A stretch of 64,000 bases of DNA from Betaproteobacteria bacterium GR16-43 (GCA_001953215.1 CP019169.1:1860001-1924000); one strand, 5' to 3'; shown: positions 18,954 to 27,223, counted from the first letter of the stretch. The notes: generated by a model not told the origin, from the sequence alone. Program-made: numbers and translations.

Positions 18954-20147
18954 CTAGCGGGCGAGCAGCACCACGCCCAGCACCAACGCGATCGCGCCGA
19001 GCGAACCCAGCAGCGCCGCGGCGCCGACCGGGTAGGGCCGCGCGGGCGGCATCGCGAGCGAAGCGGCCGGCACGGTGCGTTCCGGGATCGGCGTGGTCGT
19101 GCCCGCTTCGGGCCGCTTGATGAGGCGCGTGATCTCGCCGGGCTGCTCGGTGAGCGACGCGAGGCGCATCGTGCCCTCGAACGAATCGAACTTCGGCGAG
19201 ACGAGCCGCGCGGGTCCTTCCGCATCCGGCGGCACGGCGACCGCGGGGAATCCGGTGTTGGTCTGCGCCGCCTGGACCGCGGGCATCTCCAGCACGCCGG
19301 GCGCGGGCAGGGGCCGCAACGCCTCGCGCAGCGCGCGCCCGAACTCGCGCATCGTCGCGTAGCGGGCTTCCGGATCCTTGGCGAGCGCCTTCGCGACGAT
19401 CTCGTCCAGCGGCGGCGTGACCTTCGTGTTCACCTCGGAGGCGATCGGCTGCTGCACGTGCACCGTCTGGTACATGATCGAGCTCACGCTGTCGGCGTCG
19501 AACGGTGCCACGCCCGTGAGCATCTCGTAGAGCACCACGCCGAGCGAGAACACGTCGGAGCGCGGGCCGATATTCTTGCCGACCACTTGTTCCGGCGACA
19601 TGTAGCGCGGGCTGCCGAGGATCATCCCGGTCATCGTCTTCACGGTCGACGAGGGCGCGCGCGCGATGCCGAAATCCATGATCTTCGCGATCATCCGGTC
19701 GTCGTCCACCGCCACCATGATGTTCGACGGCTTCACGTCGCGGTGCACGATCTCGCGCGTGTGCGCGAACGCGAGGCCCTCGGCCACCTGCGCGATGAGG
19801 TCGACCGTCGTCGCCACGTCGAGCGGCACGGCGCCGGCCATGTAGGCCTTCAGCTCGCGCCCGTCGATGAATTCCATCGCCATGTAGGCGAACTGCTCGG
19901 TGCGGCCCACGTCGTAGATCGTCACGATGTGCCGGTGGTTGAGCTTGCCCACCGTCTTGATCTCCTGCGCGAAGCGCGCCTCGTAGAGCGCGAGCTCCTC
20001 CTCGGAAAGCGACAGTCGGATGGTCTTGATCGCCACCTCGCGGTCGATCATCGGGTCGACGGCCTTGTAGACCACGCCCATGGCGCCGCGGCCGAGCACG
20101 CCCAGCACCTTGTAGCGGCCGATGGATTCGATGAGGGGTTCGGGCAT
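18954..20147 (-). CDS. Ser/Thr protein kinase with C-terminal membrane anchor
   Basis: A 397-residue PknB-type kinase. The catalytic domain (residues about 12-275) has the glycine loop LGRGAMGVVYK, Lys41 in VAIKTIR, HRDVKPSNI, DFGIA and the activation-segment end YMSPEQ, all intact. A linker of about 100 residues follows, rich in Pro and Thr, and a single C-terminal transmembrane helix (AAALLGSLGAIALVLGVVLL). So the kinase faces the cytoplasm and is anchored by its tail, with almost nothing outside. ATG 20147 is used because it begins directly before the kinase fold. It lies 8 bp downstream of the cyclase-TonB gene, and the two are likely partners in one signalling pathway. Confidence 0.93.
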   Translation of the reverse strand: MPEPLIESIGRYKVLGVLGRGAMGVVYKAVDPMIDREVAIKTIRLSLSEEELALYEARFAQEIKTVGKLNHRHIVTIYDVGRTEQFAYMAMEFIDGRELKAYMAGAVPLDVATTVDLIAQVAEGLAFAHTREIVHRDVKPSNIMVAVDDDRMIAKIMDFGIARAPSSTVKTMTGMILGSPRYMSPEQVVGKNIGPRSDVFSLGVVLYEMLTGVAPFDADSVSSIMYQTVHVQQPIASEVNTKVTPPLDEIVAKALAKDPEARYATMREFGRALREALRPLPAPGVLEMPAVQAAQTNTGFPAVAVPPDAEGPARLVSPKFDSFEGTMRLASLTEQPGEITRLIKRPEAGTTTPIPERTVPAASLAMPPARPYPVGAAALLGSLGAIALVLGVVLLAR

Positions 20148-20155
20148 CGGGGCCT

Positions 20156-21592
20156 CTAGCGCTGGAACGCGATCTCGACGTCGTAGCTGCGGTTTTCGGC
20201 GCCGGGGTTGAAGCGCCATGCTCGCAGCGAGCGCGTGGCCTCCTCGTCGAAGTAGCGCCGCGGCCGCGCCTCGAGGATCTGCACGCCCGTCACGTGGCCG
20301 GCGGCGTCGATCGAGAGGCGGGCCTTCACCGAGCCCGAGTCGATGTTCTTCGCGGCGGCGGCCGGCGGGAAATTCGGCGGCGGGCGCGAGATGGGAATCA
20401 CGGCCGTCGATGCGGCGACCGCGGGCTTCGGCTCCTCGCGCGGCGCTTCGGCGGGCGGTGGCTTCGGCGGTTCGTACACCGGCGTCGAAGGTCCCTTGTC
20501 TTCGCCGCGCCGGGCAGGCTTGCCGGCCTCGGGCGCCCTTCCGCGCAGTTCGCGGGATTCAGGTCCGGACTTCGATTCGTCCTTCCGGGCGGGCTTCGAT
20601 GCTTCGGCCTTCGGAGCCTCCGGTTTCACCGGTTCTGCTTTCGCAGGTGCGGCCTTCATGGGTTCCGGCTTCGGAGGTTCGACCTTGACCGGCGGAAGGA
20701 CCGGCGGCAACGCAACGGGCTTGGGATCCGGCAACTTCACGACGGGCGGCGGTGCCGTCGCGATCGTCGCGGGAGGCGCGACCGACGGCGTCGGGGTGGG
20801 TGCCGATGCCGGTGCGGATGCGGGCGCGACGGCAACCTCCGGCACACTCGCGGGCGCCCGCGGCCGCAGGAACATGACGGCCTCCGCGGCGATGAGCCCG
20901 ACCAGCAGCAGCGCCGCGAAGCCGACCTTGAACTTGTCGCGCAGGAATGCCGTGAGTCCGCTTTCGGAAGCGGGAACGAGGGCCGCGGAGGCTGCCGTGG
21001 CCGCTGCCGCCGCTTTCGCCGCCGCCTTGATCGCGGCCTCATCGAGGATCGCGTAGATCTCGTGGTCGCGCCCGTTCTTGTCGGTGCGCTTGCCCACGGC
21101 GCGGAAGAGGCGCGTGTTGGCCTCGGAGAGCCGCGAGACCATTTCGTAGAACGAGTGCGAGACCACGGCTTCGCCCGGGCTCGCGAACGCCGCGATGCGC
21201 TCGGCCACGTTGATGCCGTCCCCCACGATGCGCGGGTAGCCGTTCAGGTCCACGGCGAGCTTCACCGAGCCCAGGTTGATGCCGATGCGCACGGCGCCTT
21301 CGGCGGCGTCGCTGGCCCCGAGCTCCACCGAGTGCGCAGCCATCGTGTCGCGCAGGGCGATGCCGACGGCGAGGCTTTCCTCCGGATCGCCCAGGAAGCT
21401 GATGGCGGCGCCGTCGCCGGTGTCGAGGATGATGCGGTCTTCGGGGGGGATGCGCTTCAGGGCCGCGGCCAGCAGGCGATTGAACGCTTCCTTCACCGCG
21501 ATCTGCTGCGCGACCGACTTCGTCGAGTAGCCGACGAGGTCGATGCACACGACGCTGCCGATGAAGGTGCGGCTGATGTTGTCGGGATTCAT
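20156..21592 (-). CDS. Class III nucleotide cyclase domain fused to TonB-like C-terminus
   Basis: A 478-residue protein with an unusual layout. Residues 8-180 form a class III cyclase homology domain with metal Asp18 (VVCIDLVGYS) and Asp60 (DTGDGAAISF) and transition-state Asn128 and Arg132 (GINVAERIAAFA). The residue that usually selects adenine (Lys) is not evident, so the nucleotide product is uncertain. An Ala-rich helix, one transmembrane segment (223-241), a Pro/Lys/Glu-rich linker of about 150 residues and a TonB C-terminal domain follow (KARLSIDAAGHVTGVQILEA ... LRAWRFNPG). The topology would put the cyclase in the cytoplasm and the TonB domain in the periplasm. It is adjacent to a Ser/Thr kinase gene. 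Domains are clear, the joint function is unknown. Confidence 0.88.
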   Translation of the reverse strand: MNPDNISRTFIGSVVCIDLVGYSTKSVAQQIAVKEAFNRLLAAALKRIPPEDRIILDTGDGAAISFLGDPEESLAVGIALRDTMAAHSVELGASDAAEGAVRIGINLGSVKLAVDLNGYPRIVGDGINVAERIAAFASPGEAVVSHSFYEMVSRLSEANTRLFRAVGKRTDKNGRDHEIYAILDEAAIKAAAKAAAAATAASAALVPASESGLTAFLRDKFKVGFAALLLVGLIAAEAVMFLRPRAPASVPEVAVAPASAPASAPTPTPSVAPPATIATAPPPVVKLPDPKPVALPPVLPPVKVEPPKPEPMKAAPAKAEPVKPEAPKAEASKPARKDESKSGPESRELRGRAPEAGKPARRGEDKGPSTPVYEPPKPPPAEAPREEPKPAVAASTAVIPISRPPPNFPPAAAAKNIDSGSVKARLSIDAAGHVTGVQILEARPRRYFDEEATRSLRAWRFNPGAENRSYDVEIAFQR

Positions 21593-21625
21593 TCCCTCTT
21601 GGCCCGCCTTGGCGCCCGGGGTGCG

Positions 21626-22426
21626 CTACCGGGTGAGGCTAGTGTAATGCGCCCGCAGCGCGGCGGTGACTTCCCGGGGAGCCTCGCTCATCATCGCGTG
21701 CCCCGCGTCGAGGGCGAGGAAGCGCGCGCCTGGAATCGCGGCGGCGACGGCTTCGCCCGCCTTCAGGGGCGTCATCTGGTCGCGCTGTCCTCCCAGCACG
21801 AGCGTGGGCAGGTCGAGGGCGGCGAGCGCCGCGCCTTCCGCGCGGTAGGCGTGGCAGGCGGCCAGGTCCGTGGCCAGCACGCCCGGCGCCGAGCGCGCAT
21901 TGAGGCTGCGGCTGGCTCCCAGCAGCGAGACGCCGGGCACGGCACTGGTGGCCAGCGCCGCGTGGCGCGCATGGCCCCACACCGCTTCCATGTCGAACGC
22001 CGCGTCGGAGCGGTCGCGCGCGGCGGCGAGGAACGGTTCGCCGACCGCCATCGGCACCGCGGCCCCGAGCAGCACGAGGCTCGCCACCCGGTCGCGATGG
22101 GCGAGCGCCGTTTCGAGCGCCACGAGCGAGCCCATGCTGTGGCCCGCGACGTGCGCCCGCGCGAGGCCCGCCGCCTCGATGAACGCGGCCACCCAGCGCG
22201 CCATCGCGCCGATGCTGGTGCGCGCATCGCCGGGGCTGCGGCCGTGGGCGGGCAGGTCCACCGCGAGGACCGAGAAGCCGTGGTTCGCGAAGTAGCGCGA
22301 TTGCCATTGCCAGACGCTGTGGTCGAACGCCGCGCCGTGCACGAAAAGCACCGTCGCGCGTTGGGTGTCGAAGGAACGCCCGCCGGTGTAGGCGTAGGCG
22401 GGATAGCCCTCCACGATGAACCGCAT
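21626..22426 (-). CDS. Alpha/beta hydrolase
   Basis: A 266-residue hydrolase of the alpha/beta fold. It has the oxyanion-loop HG motif (LFVHGAAFDHSVW), the nucleophile elbow GHSMGS (Ser near 97), a catalytic Asp in GGQRDQMTP and the His in DAGHAMM. It resembles small esterases and C-C bond hydrolases; no substrate can be assigned. The gene is separated by only 1 bp from the metY stop and by 33 bp from the cyclase gene, so a four-gene transcript metY-hydrolase-cyclase-kinase is possible. Confidence 0.9.
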   Translation of the reverse strand: MRFIVEGYPAYAYTGGRSFDTQRATVLFVHGAAFDHSVWQWQSRYFANHGFSVLAVDLPAHGRSPGDARTSIGAMARWVAAFIEAAGLARAHVAGHSMGSLVALETALAHRDRVASLVLLGAAVPMAVGEPFLAAARDRSDAAFDMEAVWGHARHAALATSAVPGVSLLGASRSLNARSAPGVLATDLAACHAYRAEGAALAALDLPTLVLGGQRDQMTPLKAGEAVAAAIPGARFLALDAGHAMMSEAPREVTAALRAHYTSLTR

Positions 22427-22427
22427 G

Positions 22428-23726
22428 CTATTTCTGCGCGGCGCGCAGCGCGCGCGACAGGTCTTCGATCAAGTCGTCCGGATGCTCGAGCCCGATGGAA
22501 AGCCGCACCGTGCCCGGCGTGATGCCGGCCGCGGCCAGCGCCGCGTCGTCCATCCGGAAGTGCGTCGTGCTCGCCGGATGGATCACCAGCGATTTCGCAT
22601 CCCCGATGTTCGCCAGGTGCGAGAAAAGCGTGAGCTTCTCGATGAAGCGCTGGCCCGCCTCGCGCCCGCCCTTCAGCTCGAAGGAGAGGATCGCGCTGCA
22701 GCCGCCCGGATAGAGCTTCTTCGCGAGCGCGTGCCCGGGGTGCTCGGGCCGGTCGGGGTGGTGCACCGCGGCCACGGCTTCGTGCTTCGCGACGAACTCC
22801 ACCACCCGCGAGGCCGAAGCCACGTGGCGCGGCATGCGCAGGTGCAGCGTCTCCAGGCCCTGCAGGATGTGGAAGGCGGTCATGGGCGCCATGCAGGCGC
22901 CGAAGTCGCGCAACCCCTCCCGCCGCGCCCGCAGCAGGAACGCGGTGGCAGGGGACTCCTCGGTGAACACCATTCCGTGGAAGCCTTCGTACGGCTCGGT
23001 GAGCGTGGGAAATTTCCCCGAGGCATCCCAATCGAAACGCCCGCCGTCCACCAGCACCCCGCCGATCACGATGCCGTGCCCCGACAGGAACTTGGTGGCC
23101 GAGTGCATCACGAGGTGGGCCCCCATTTCGAGGGGGCGGCCGAGGTAGGGGGTGGTGACCGTCGCATCCACCAGCAACGGGATGCCGTGTTCCGTGGCGA
23201 GCGCCCCGAGGCCCGGGATATCGAGCACGTCGACCGAGGGGTTGCCCACCGATTCGCCAAACAGCAGGCGGGTTTCCGGCCTGATCGCACGACGCCACTG
23301 CGCCGGGTCTCGGGAAGATACGAAAGTGGCCGATATGCCAAAGCGGGGGAGCGTGTAGGCGAGCAGGTTGTGCGAGCCCCCGTAGAGGCTGGCGGAGGCG
23401 ACGACGTGCCCGCCCTGGCCCATGAGGGTGGCGATGGCGAGGTGCAGCGCGGCCTGGCCGCTCGCGGTGGCGATCGCTCCGGCGCCCGCCTCCAGGGCGG
23501 CCATGCGTTCCTCGAAGGCCGCCACGGTGGGATTCGAGAGCCGGGAATAGACGTGCCCCGGCTGCTCCATGTTGAACAGGGCGGCCGCGGTGTCGGTGTC
23601 CGGGAAGACGAACGAGGCGGTCTGGTAGATCGGAACGGCCCGCGAACCGGTCGCCGGATCGGGCGATTGGCCGGCATGCACCGCCAGGGTGTCGGGATGG
23701 GGTGTTTTGGGTCCGGAATGGGCCAT
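22428..23726 (-). CDS. metY: O-acetylhomoserine aminocarboxypropyltransferase (sulfhydrylase)
   Basis: PLP enzyme of the Cys/Met metabolism family that makes homocysteine from O-acetylhomoserine and sulfide. The 432-residue length and start (DTLAVHAGQSPDPATGSRAVPIYQT) fit MetY and not the shorter MetB/MetC. The PLP lysine is in SATKFLSGHGI (about residue 211), and other motifs are GGVLVDGGRFDW and FSHLANIGDAKSLVIHP. It supplies homocysteine, the substrate of the methionine synthase at 25327-26355, 1.6 kb away. The promoter lies in the 100-bp gap shared with the divergent D-Ala-D-Ala peptidase gene. Confidence 0.93.
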   Translation of the reverse strand: MAHSGPKTPHPDTLAVHAGQSPDPATGSRAVPIYQTASFVFPDTDTAAALFNMEQPGHVYSRLSNPTVAAFEERMAALEAGAGAIATASGQAALHLAIATLMGQGGHVVASASLYGGSHNLLAYTLPRFGISATFVSSRDPAQWRRAIRPETRLLFGESVGNPSVDVLDIPGLGALATEHGIPLLVDATVTTPYLGRPLEMGAHLVMHSATKFLSGHGIVIGGVLVDGGRFDWDASGKFPTLTEPYEGFHGMVFTEESPATAFLLRARREGLRDFGACMAPMTAFHILQGLETLHLRMPRHVASASRVVEFVAKHEAVAAVHHPDRPEHPGHALAKKLYPGGCSAILSFELKGGREAGQRFIEKLTLFSHLANIGDAKSLVIHPASTTHFRMDDAALAAAGITPGTVRLSIGLEHPDDLIEDLSRALRAAQK

Positions 23727-23768
23727 AAATTCAGGAACTTGGAGATCACACTTGCAACCCGAATCATC

Positions 23769-23798
23769 TTGTCACACAGGCCCGCGATTTGCTATGGT
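23769..23798 (+). promoter_or_regulatory. Probable sigma70 promoter of the D-Ala-D-Ala peptidase gene
   Basis: TTGTCA at 23769-23774 and TATGGT at 23793-23798 are separated by 18 bp. Transcription would begin about 23805, which excludes the ATG at 23794 and supports the GTG at 23830 as the gene's start. Sequence match is seen; activity is inferred. Confidence 0.5.
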
Positions 23799-23829
23799 GT
23801 CGGACCTTCTGGAAGAAGCGCTTACTAAC

Positions 23830-24738
23830 GTGTCCCGTTTCCTGGCCTGCATCATCGCGGCGTTGGTTTCCTTCGGCGCCGCAGCCGCGGACAAGCCCGC
23901 CGTCGCGAAAGCGCGGCCGGTGAAGGCGAGCGCGTTGAAGGCGGAGCTCAACGCCGAGGGCGAACCCAATCTCGCGTCCTCCGCGGTGATGGTGTTCGAC
24001 CCGCAGAGCGGCCGCACCCTCTATTCCAAGAACGCCGACGAAGCGCATCCCATCGCCTCCATCACCAAGCTGATGACGGCGATGATCGTGCTCGACGCGA
24101 AGCTCGACCTCGAAGAGCCGATCGCGCTCTCGAACGACGACATCGATACGCTGAAGGGCACGAAGTCGAAGCTGCCCCTCGGCACGCATTTCCGCCGCGA
24201 CGACCTCCTGCGCATCGCGCTGGTGGCCTCCGACAACCGCGCCGCTTCCGCGCTCGGCCGCTCCTATCCGGGCGGGCTTCCCGCGTTCGTCGACGCGATG
24301 AACGCGAAGGCGAAGGCGCTGGGCCTCACCAACACCACCTTCGTCGATTCGTCGGGCCTCTCGCCGGGCAACGTCTCCAGCGGGCAGGACCTCGCGAAGC
24401 TGGTGGCCGCCGCCTCGGGCTATCCGTTGATCCGTGAATACTCGACCACGCCGGCGCTCGACGTGACGCTCCCCAACTCGAAGCGCAAGATCGGATTCGT
24501 GAACACCAACGCGCTGGTGCGCGCTTCGGACTGGCAGATCGGCCTCTCCAAGACCGGTTACATCAGCGAAGCCGGCAAGTGCCTCGTGATGCACGCGATG
24601 ATCGCGAACCAGCCGATCGTGATCGTGCTGCTCGATTCGTGGGGGAAGTTGACGCGGATCGGGGATGCGAACCGGATCCGTCGCTGGCTCGAGAAGAATC
24701 CTGAGAAGCTTGCCGTGACGCCCCTTAAAGCGGGTTGA
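23830..24738 (+). CDS. D-alanyl-D-alanine endopeptidase/carboxypeptidase (S11, PbpG-like)
   Basis: Periplasmic low-molecular-weight penicillin-binding protein that cleaves D-Ala-containing peptide bonds in peptidoglycan. The 302-residue protein has a signal peptide (VSRFLACIIAALVSFGAAAA), then the three active-site motifs SITK, SDN and KTG (in LSKTGYI). The absence of the C-terminal beta domain of DacA and the length of about 300 fit the PbpG (PBP7) group. GTG 23830 is preferred over ATG 23794 because the longer form puts an acidic stretch before the signal peptide and the ATG lies in a putative -10 box. It is divergent from metY and ends at a repeat locus. Confidence 0.9.
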   Translation: MSRFLACIIAALVSFGAAAADKPAVAKARPVKASALKAELNAEGEPNLASSAVMVFDPQSGRTLYSKNADEAHPIASITKLMTAMIVLDAKLDLEEPIALSNDDIDTLKGTKSKLPLGTHFRRDDLLRIALVASDNRAASALGRSYPGGLPAFVDAMNAKAKALGLTNTTFVDSSGLSPGNVSSGQDLAKLVAAASGYPLIREYSTTPALDVTLPNSKRKIGFVNTNALVRASDWQIGLSKTGYISEAGKCLVMHAMIANQPIVIVLLDSWGKLTRIGDANRIRRWLEKNPEKLAVTPLKAG

Positions 24739-24809
24739 TCGATCAGGGCCGTCCTGGTCCTGTCGTAGTGAAAATCAAAAGGCCGATGCAACCTTCCTTC
24801 GGAGTGTCA

Positions 24810-25002
24810 GGAGGACAGGGGGTGGGTAGGCCTTTTTTCGTCGGCGGGTCACGTTCCAAGGCTTGAAGGCTTGGGAGTTTGGAGCGGTGCCGGTCCTGCG
24901 AAGGGCGACGCGAGCAACTGTCAGCGCGCTCCGCCTCGACGATCATGGCGGCGACCGAGTGGCCCCGCCGAGAAAAAAGTCCTACGCCACCCCCTGTCCT
25001 CC
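24810..25002 (+). repeat. Inverted-repeat element, locus B copy 1
   Basis: A 193-bp unit bounded by terminal inverted repeats of about 42 bp. The left arm contains GGTGGGTAGGCCTTTTTTCG and continues CGGCGGGTCACGTTCCAAGG; the right arm contains GAGTGGCCCCGCCGAGAAAA and ends CCCCCTGTCCTCC. The interior block CGCTCCGCCTCGACGATCAT recurs in the other copies. Short open frames through it give a repeated basic peptide in several frames; these are by-products of the repeat and not genes. The 71 bp before it (24739-24809) hold nothing I recognise. Confidence 0.88.
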
Positions 25003-25120
25003 GACCGTGGTGCGCGACGAGGTTGGCTCCATTCGGAGCTCTTGTTTTTTCAGAACCAGCAGCACCCTCCCATGATTTGTTCTTGATCGTCATGCGGGGA
25101 AGGTGTTGGCACGCTCGCAA

Positions 25121-25307
25121 GGGAGGGTGCGGTAGGACTTCTTTTCTCGGCGGGGCCACTCGGTCGTGGACCTGATCGTCGAGGCGGAGCGTGGTGAAAT
25201 TTTCTAGCGCACTTCGTCTCAGGACCCTTCGCGCTTCAACACTCGAGCCTCAAAGGGGTGGACGTGACCCGCCGACGAAAAAAGTCCTACCCACCCTCGA
25301 TCCTCCT
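25121..25307 (-). repeat. Inverted-repeat element, locus B copy 2 (inverted)
   Basis: A unit of about 187 bp in the opposite orientation to copy 1. The left end, GGTGCGGTAGGACTTCTTTT, is the inverted form of the right arm of copy 1, and the right end (GACGAAAAAAGTCCTACCCA) is the inverted form of its left arm. The interior CTGATCGTCGAGGCGGAGCG matches the reversed interior block of copy 1. It ends 19 bp before the stop codon of the methionine synthase gene. Confidence 0.85.
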
Positions 25308-25326
25308 CAACGAAGCCTCGTTACCC

Positions 25327-26355
25327 TCAGGACAATTCCTTCCTGACCAGTGCAGCGCCTGCCGCCAACGCAGCCAGCTTCCCTGCCGCCACGTCTCTCG
25401 CAAGGGGAACCATCCCGCAATTCGTGCACGGAAAGATCCGCTCCGCGGGCACGTGCTTCATCGCGGCGCGAATGACTTTCGCGACATCCTCGGCTGATTC
25501 GACCGTGTTGGACGCGACGTCGATCGATCCGACCAACACGTCCTTGCCCTGGAGCATTCCGATCAACTCGATCGGCACGTGCGAGTTCGCGCACTCGAGC
25601 GAGATCTGATCGATCGAGGATTTCGCCAGCAACGGGAACGTGTTCTCGTACTGGCGCCATTCGGCCCCGAGTGTTTCCTTCCACTTGTTGTTGGCTTCGA
25701 TCCCGTAGCCGTAGCAGATGTGGACCGCGACTTTCGTGTTCACGCCTTGCCGCGCGCGCTCCAGGGCCGCGACGCCCCAATCCTTCACTTCGTCGAAGTA
25801 GACGTTGAACGCGGGCTCGTCGAACTGCACGTAGTCGGCGCCGGCGGCGGCGAGCTCCTTCGCCTCCTCGTTCAGGATCGCGGCGAAGGCCATCGCGAGC
25901 TTCTCGCGGCTGCCGTAGTGCTCGTCGTAGAGCGTGTCGACCATCGTCATCGGGCCGGGCAGAGTGAACTTGATCTTTTTCTTCGTCGAGGCCTTGAGGA
26001 AGCGCACGTCGTCGGTATGCACCGGGCGCTTGCGCGTCACCGCGCCCACGACGCGCGGCACGTTGGCGTCGTAGCGGTTGCGGATGCGCACCGTCTTGAG
26101 GTTGTCGAAGTCGATGCCGTCCAGGTGCTCCATGTAGCCGTTCACGAAATGGCGGCGCGTCTGCTCGCCGTCGGTGACGATGTCGACGCCCGCGTCCTCC
26201 TGCATCTTCACGGCGAGGCGCACCGCATCGCGCTTGCCGACCACGAGGCGCTCGCCTTCGAGGCTCCACGGGGCCCAGAGCTTCAGCGGCTCGGCGAGCC
26301 AGTTCGGTTTCGGGAGGCTTCCGGCGATGGTGGTCTGGAAGAGCGGCGGTTTCAT
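25327..26355 (-). CDS. Short methionine synthase (core MetE domain), MesD-like
   Basis: A 342-residue protein corresponding to the C-terminal catalytic domain of cobalamin-independent methionine synthase. Zinc ligands are visible: His and Cys in VAVHICYGYG, Glu in SLECANS and Cys in PCTNCGMVP. It lacks the N-terminal half of MetE needed for the polyglutamyl-folate donor. The start TTIAGSLPKPNWLAEP and the length resemble, from memory, the oxygen-dependent folate-independent MesD proteins, which work with a DUF1852 partner (MesX). No such partner is next to it here. It would methylate homocysteine to methionine. ATG 26355 matches the family's start. The gene is divergent from lutA and ends next to repeat locus B. 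Confidence 0.88.
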   Translation of the reverse strand: MKPPLFQTTIAGSLPKPNWLAEPLKLWAPWSLEGERLVVGKRDAVRLAVKMQEDAGVDIVTDGEQTRRHFVNGYMEHLDGIDFDNLKTVRIRNRYDANVPRVVGAVTRKRPVHTDDVRFLKASTKKKIKFTLPGPMTMVDTLYDEHYGSREKLAMAFAAILNEEAKELAAAGADYVQFDEPAFNVYFDEVKDWGVAALERARQGVNTKVAVHICYGYGIEANNKWKETLGAEWRQYENTFPLLAKSSIDQISLECANSHVPIELIGMLQGKDVLVGSIDVASNTVESAEDVAKVIRAAMKHVPAERIFPCTNCGMVPLARDVAAGKLAALAAGAALVRKELS

Positions 26356-26446
26356 CGGGCTTCCTTTCTCGGCGCGTGGCCGGAAGGATGCCACAGCCGC
26401 TCGCGCGAATGATCGGAGCGCGAGGCACGCCGGGCATAATGGCGGT

Positions 26447-27223
26447 ATGAAAGTCGGCCTCTTCGTCACCTGCCTCGTCGACCTCGTGCGGCCCAGCGTC
26501 GGCTTTGCCACGCTGAAGCTCCTCGAGGAGGCGGGATGCGAGGTGGTGGTGCCGGAAACGCAGACCTGTTGCGGGCAGCCGGGCTACAACTCGGGCGCCC
26601 GCGAAGTGGCCATGGATCTCGCGCGCAAGGTGCTCGCGGAATTCCGCGATTGCGACTATGTCGTGGCGCCGTCGGGATCGTGCTCGGGCCAGGTCAAGGC
26701 GCACTACGTGGAGGACCTCTTCCACGATTCTCCGGAACGCCCGGAGTTCGAGAAGCTCGCCGCCAAGTGGTACGAGCTCTCCGATTTCCTCGTGAACGTC
26801 CTCAAGGTCGAATCCGTGCCGCGGAAGTTCGCGAGCCCGGTGACCTACCACGACAGTTGTTCCGGCCTGCGCGAGCTGGGCGTGAAGATGCAGCCGCGCT
26901 ACCTGCTGCAGATGGCGGGTGCGCCGATCCACGAGATGGCCGAATGCGAGAAATGCTGCGGCTTCGGTGGCACGTTTTCCGTGAAGCTGGGCGACATCGC
27001 CACCCGCATGGCGGCCAACAAGGTCGCCAATGCGCGCGCGAGCGGCGCGAAGGCGATCGTCGGAGGCGACCTCGGTTGCCTGCTCAACATCGAGGGCCGC
27101 CTGCGCCGCGAGGGCGACCTCGAGACGCAGGTGCTCCACTTCGCGGAGGTCCTCGCCGGCGGCTCGGACGATGACCAAGGCGAAAGGCGTCCTCCGCAGA
27201 TAAACGCAGATAAACGCAGATAA
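26447..27223 (+). CDS. lutA: L-lactate utilisation protein LutA/LldE (Fe-S oxidoreductase)
   Basis: Cys-rich (CCG domain) subunit of the LutABC L-lactate oxidation complex. The 258-residue protein begins MKVGLFVTCLVDLVRPSVG and has two CCG motifs (QTCCGQPGYNSG near 42, EKCCGFGGTFS near 175), each with an accompanying upstream Cys motif. It transfers electrons from lactate together with LutB and LutC. The last dozen residues (ERRPPQINADKRR) and the TAA stop come from the left arm of a palindromic repeat, so the C-terminus is not conserved family sequence. The gene is first in lutABC, divergent from the MesD-like gene. Confidence 0.94.
   Translation: MKVGLFVTCLVDLVRPSVGFATLKLLEEAGCEVVVPETQTCCGQPGYNSGAREVAMDLARKVLAEFRDCDYVVAPSGSCSGQVKAHYVEDLFHDSPERPEFEKLAAKWYELSDFLVNVLKVESVPRKFASPVTYHDSCSGLRELGVKMQPRYLLQMAGAPIHEMAECEKCCGFGGTFSVKLGDIATRMAANKVANARASGAKAIVGGDLGCLLNIEGRLRREGDLETQVLHFAEVLAGGSDDDQGERRPPQINADKRR

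Larger units (their letters stand above)
24810..25307. mobile_element. Composite of two inverted-repeat elements in opposite orientation (locus B)
   Basis: Copy 1 (24810-25002) and the inverted copy 2 (25121-25307) are separated by a 118-bp spacer that starts GACCGTGGTGCGCGAC. Locus C at 59983-60479 has the same architecture, the same length to within 1 bp and a spacer with nearly the same first 16 bases, although the rest of the spacers differ. The unit fills the 588-bp gap between two convergent genes. Mobile origin is inferred from the dispersed copies; no transposase is present. Confidence 0.7.

Noticed and set aside
24743-25175. Small open frames sharing a basic RRRKKSYP-type peptide at the three repeat loci
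   Set aside because: The shared peptide follows from the terminal repeats being read in various frames; there is no start or ribosome binding site consistency, and frames differ between copies.
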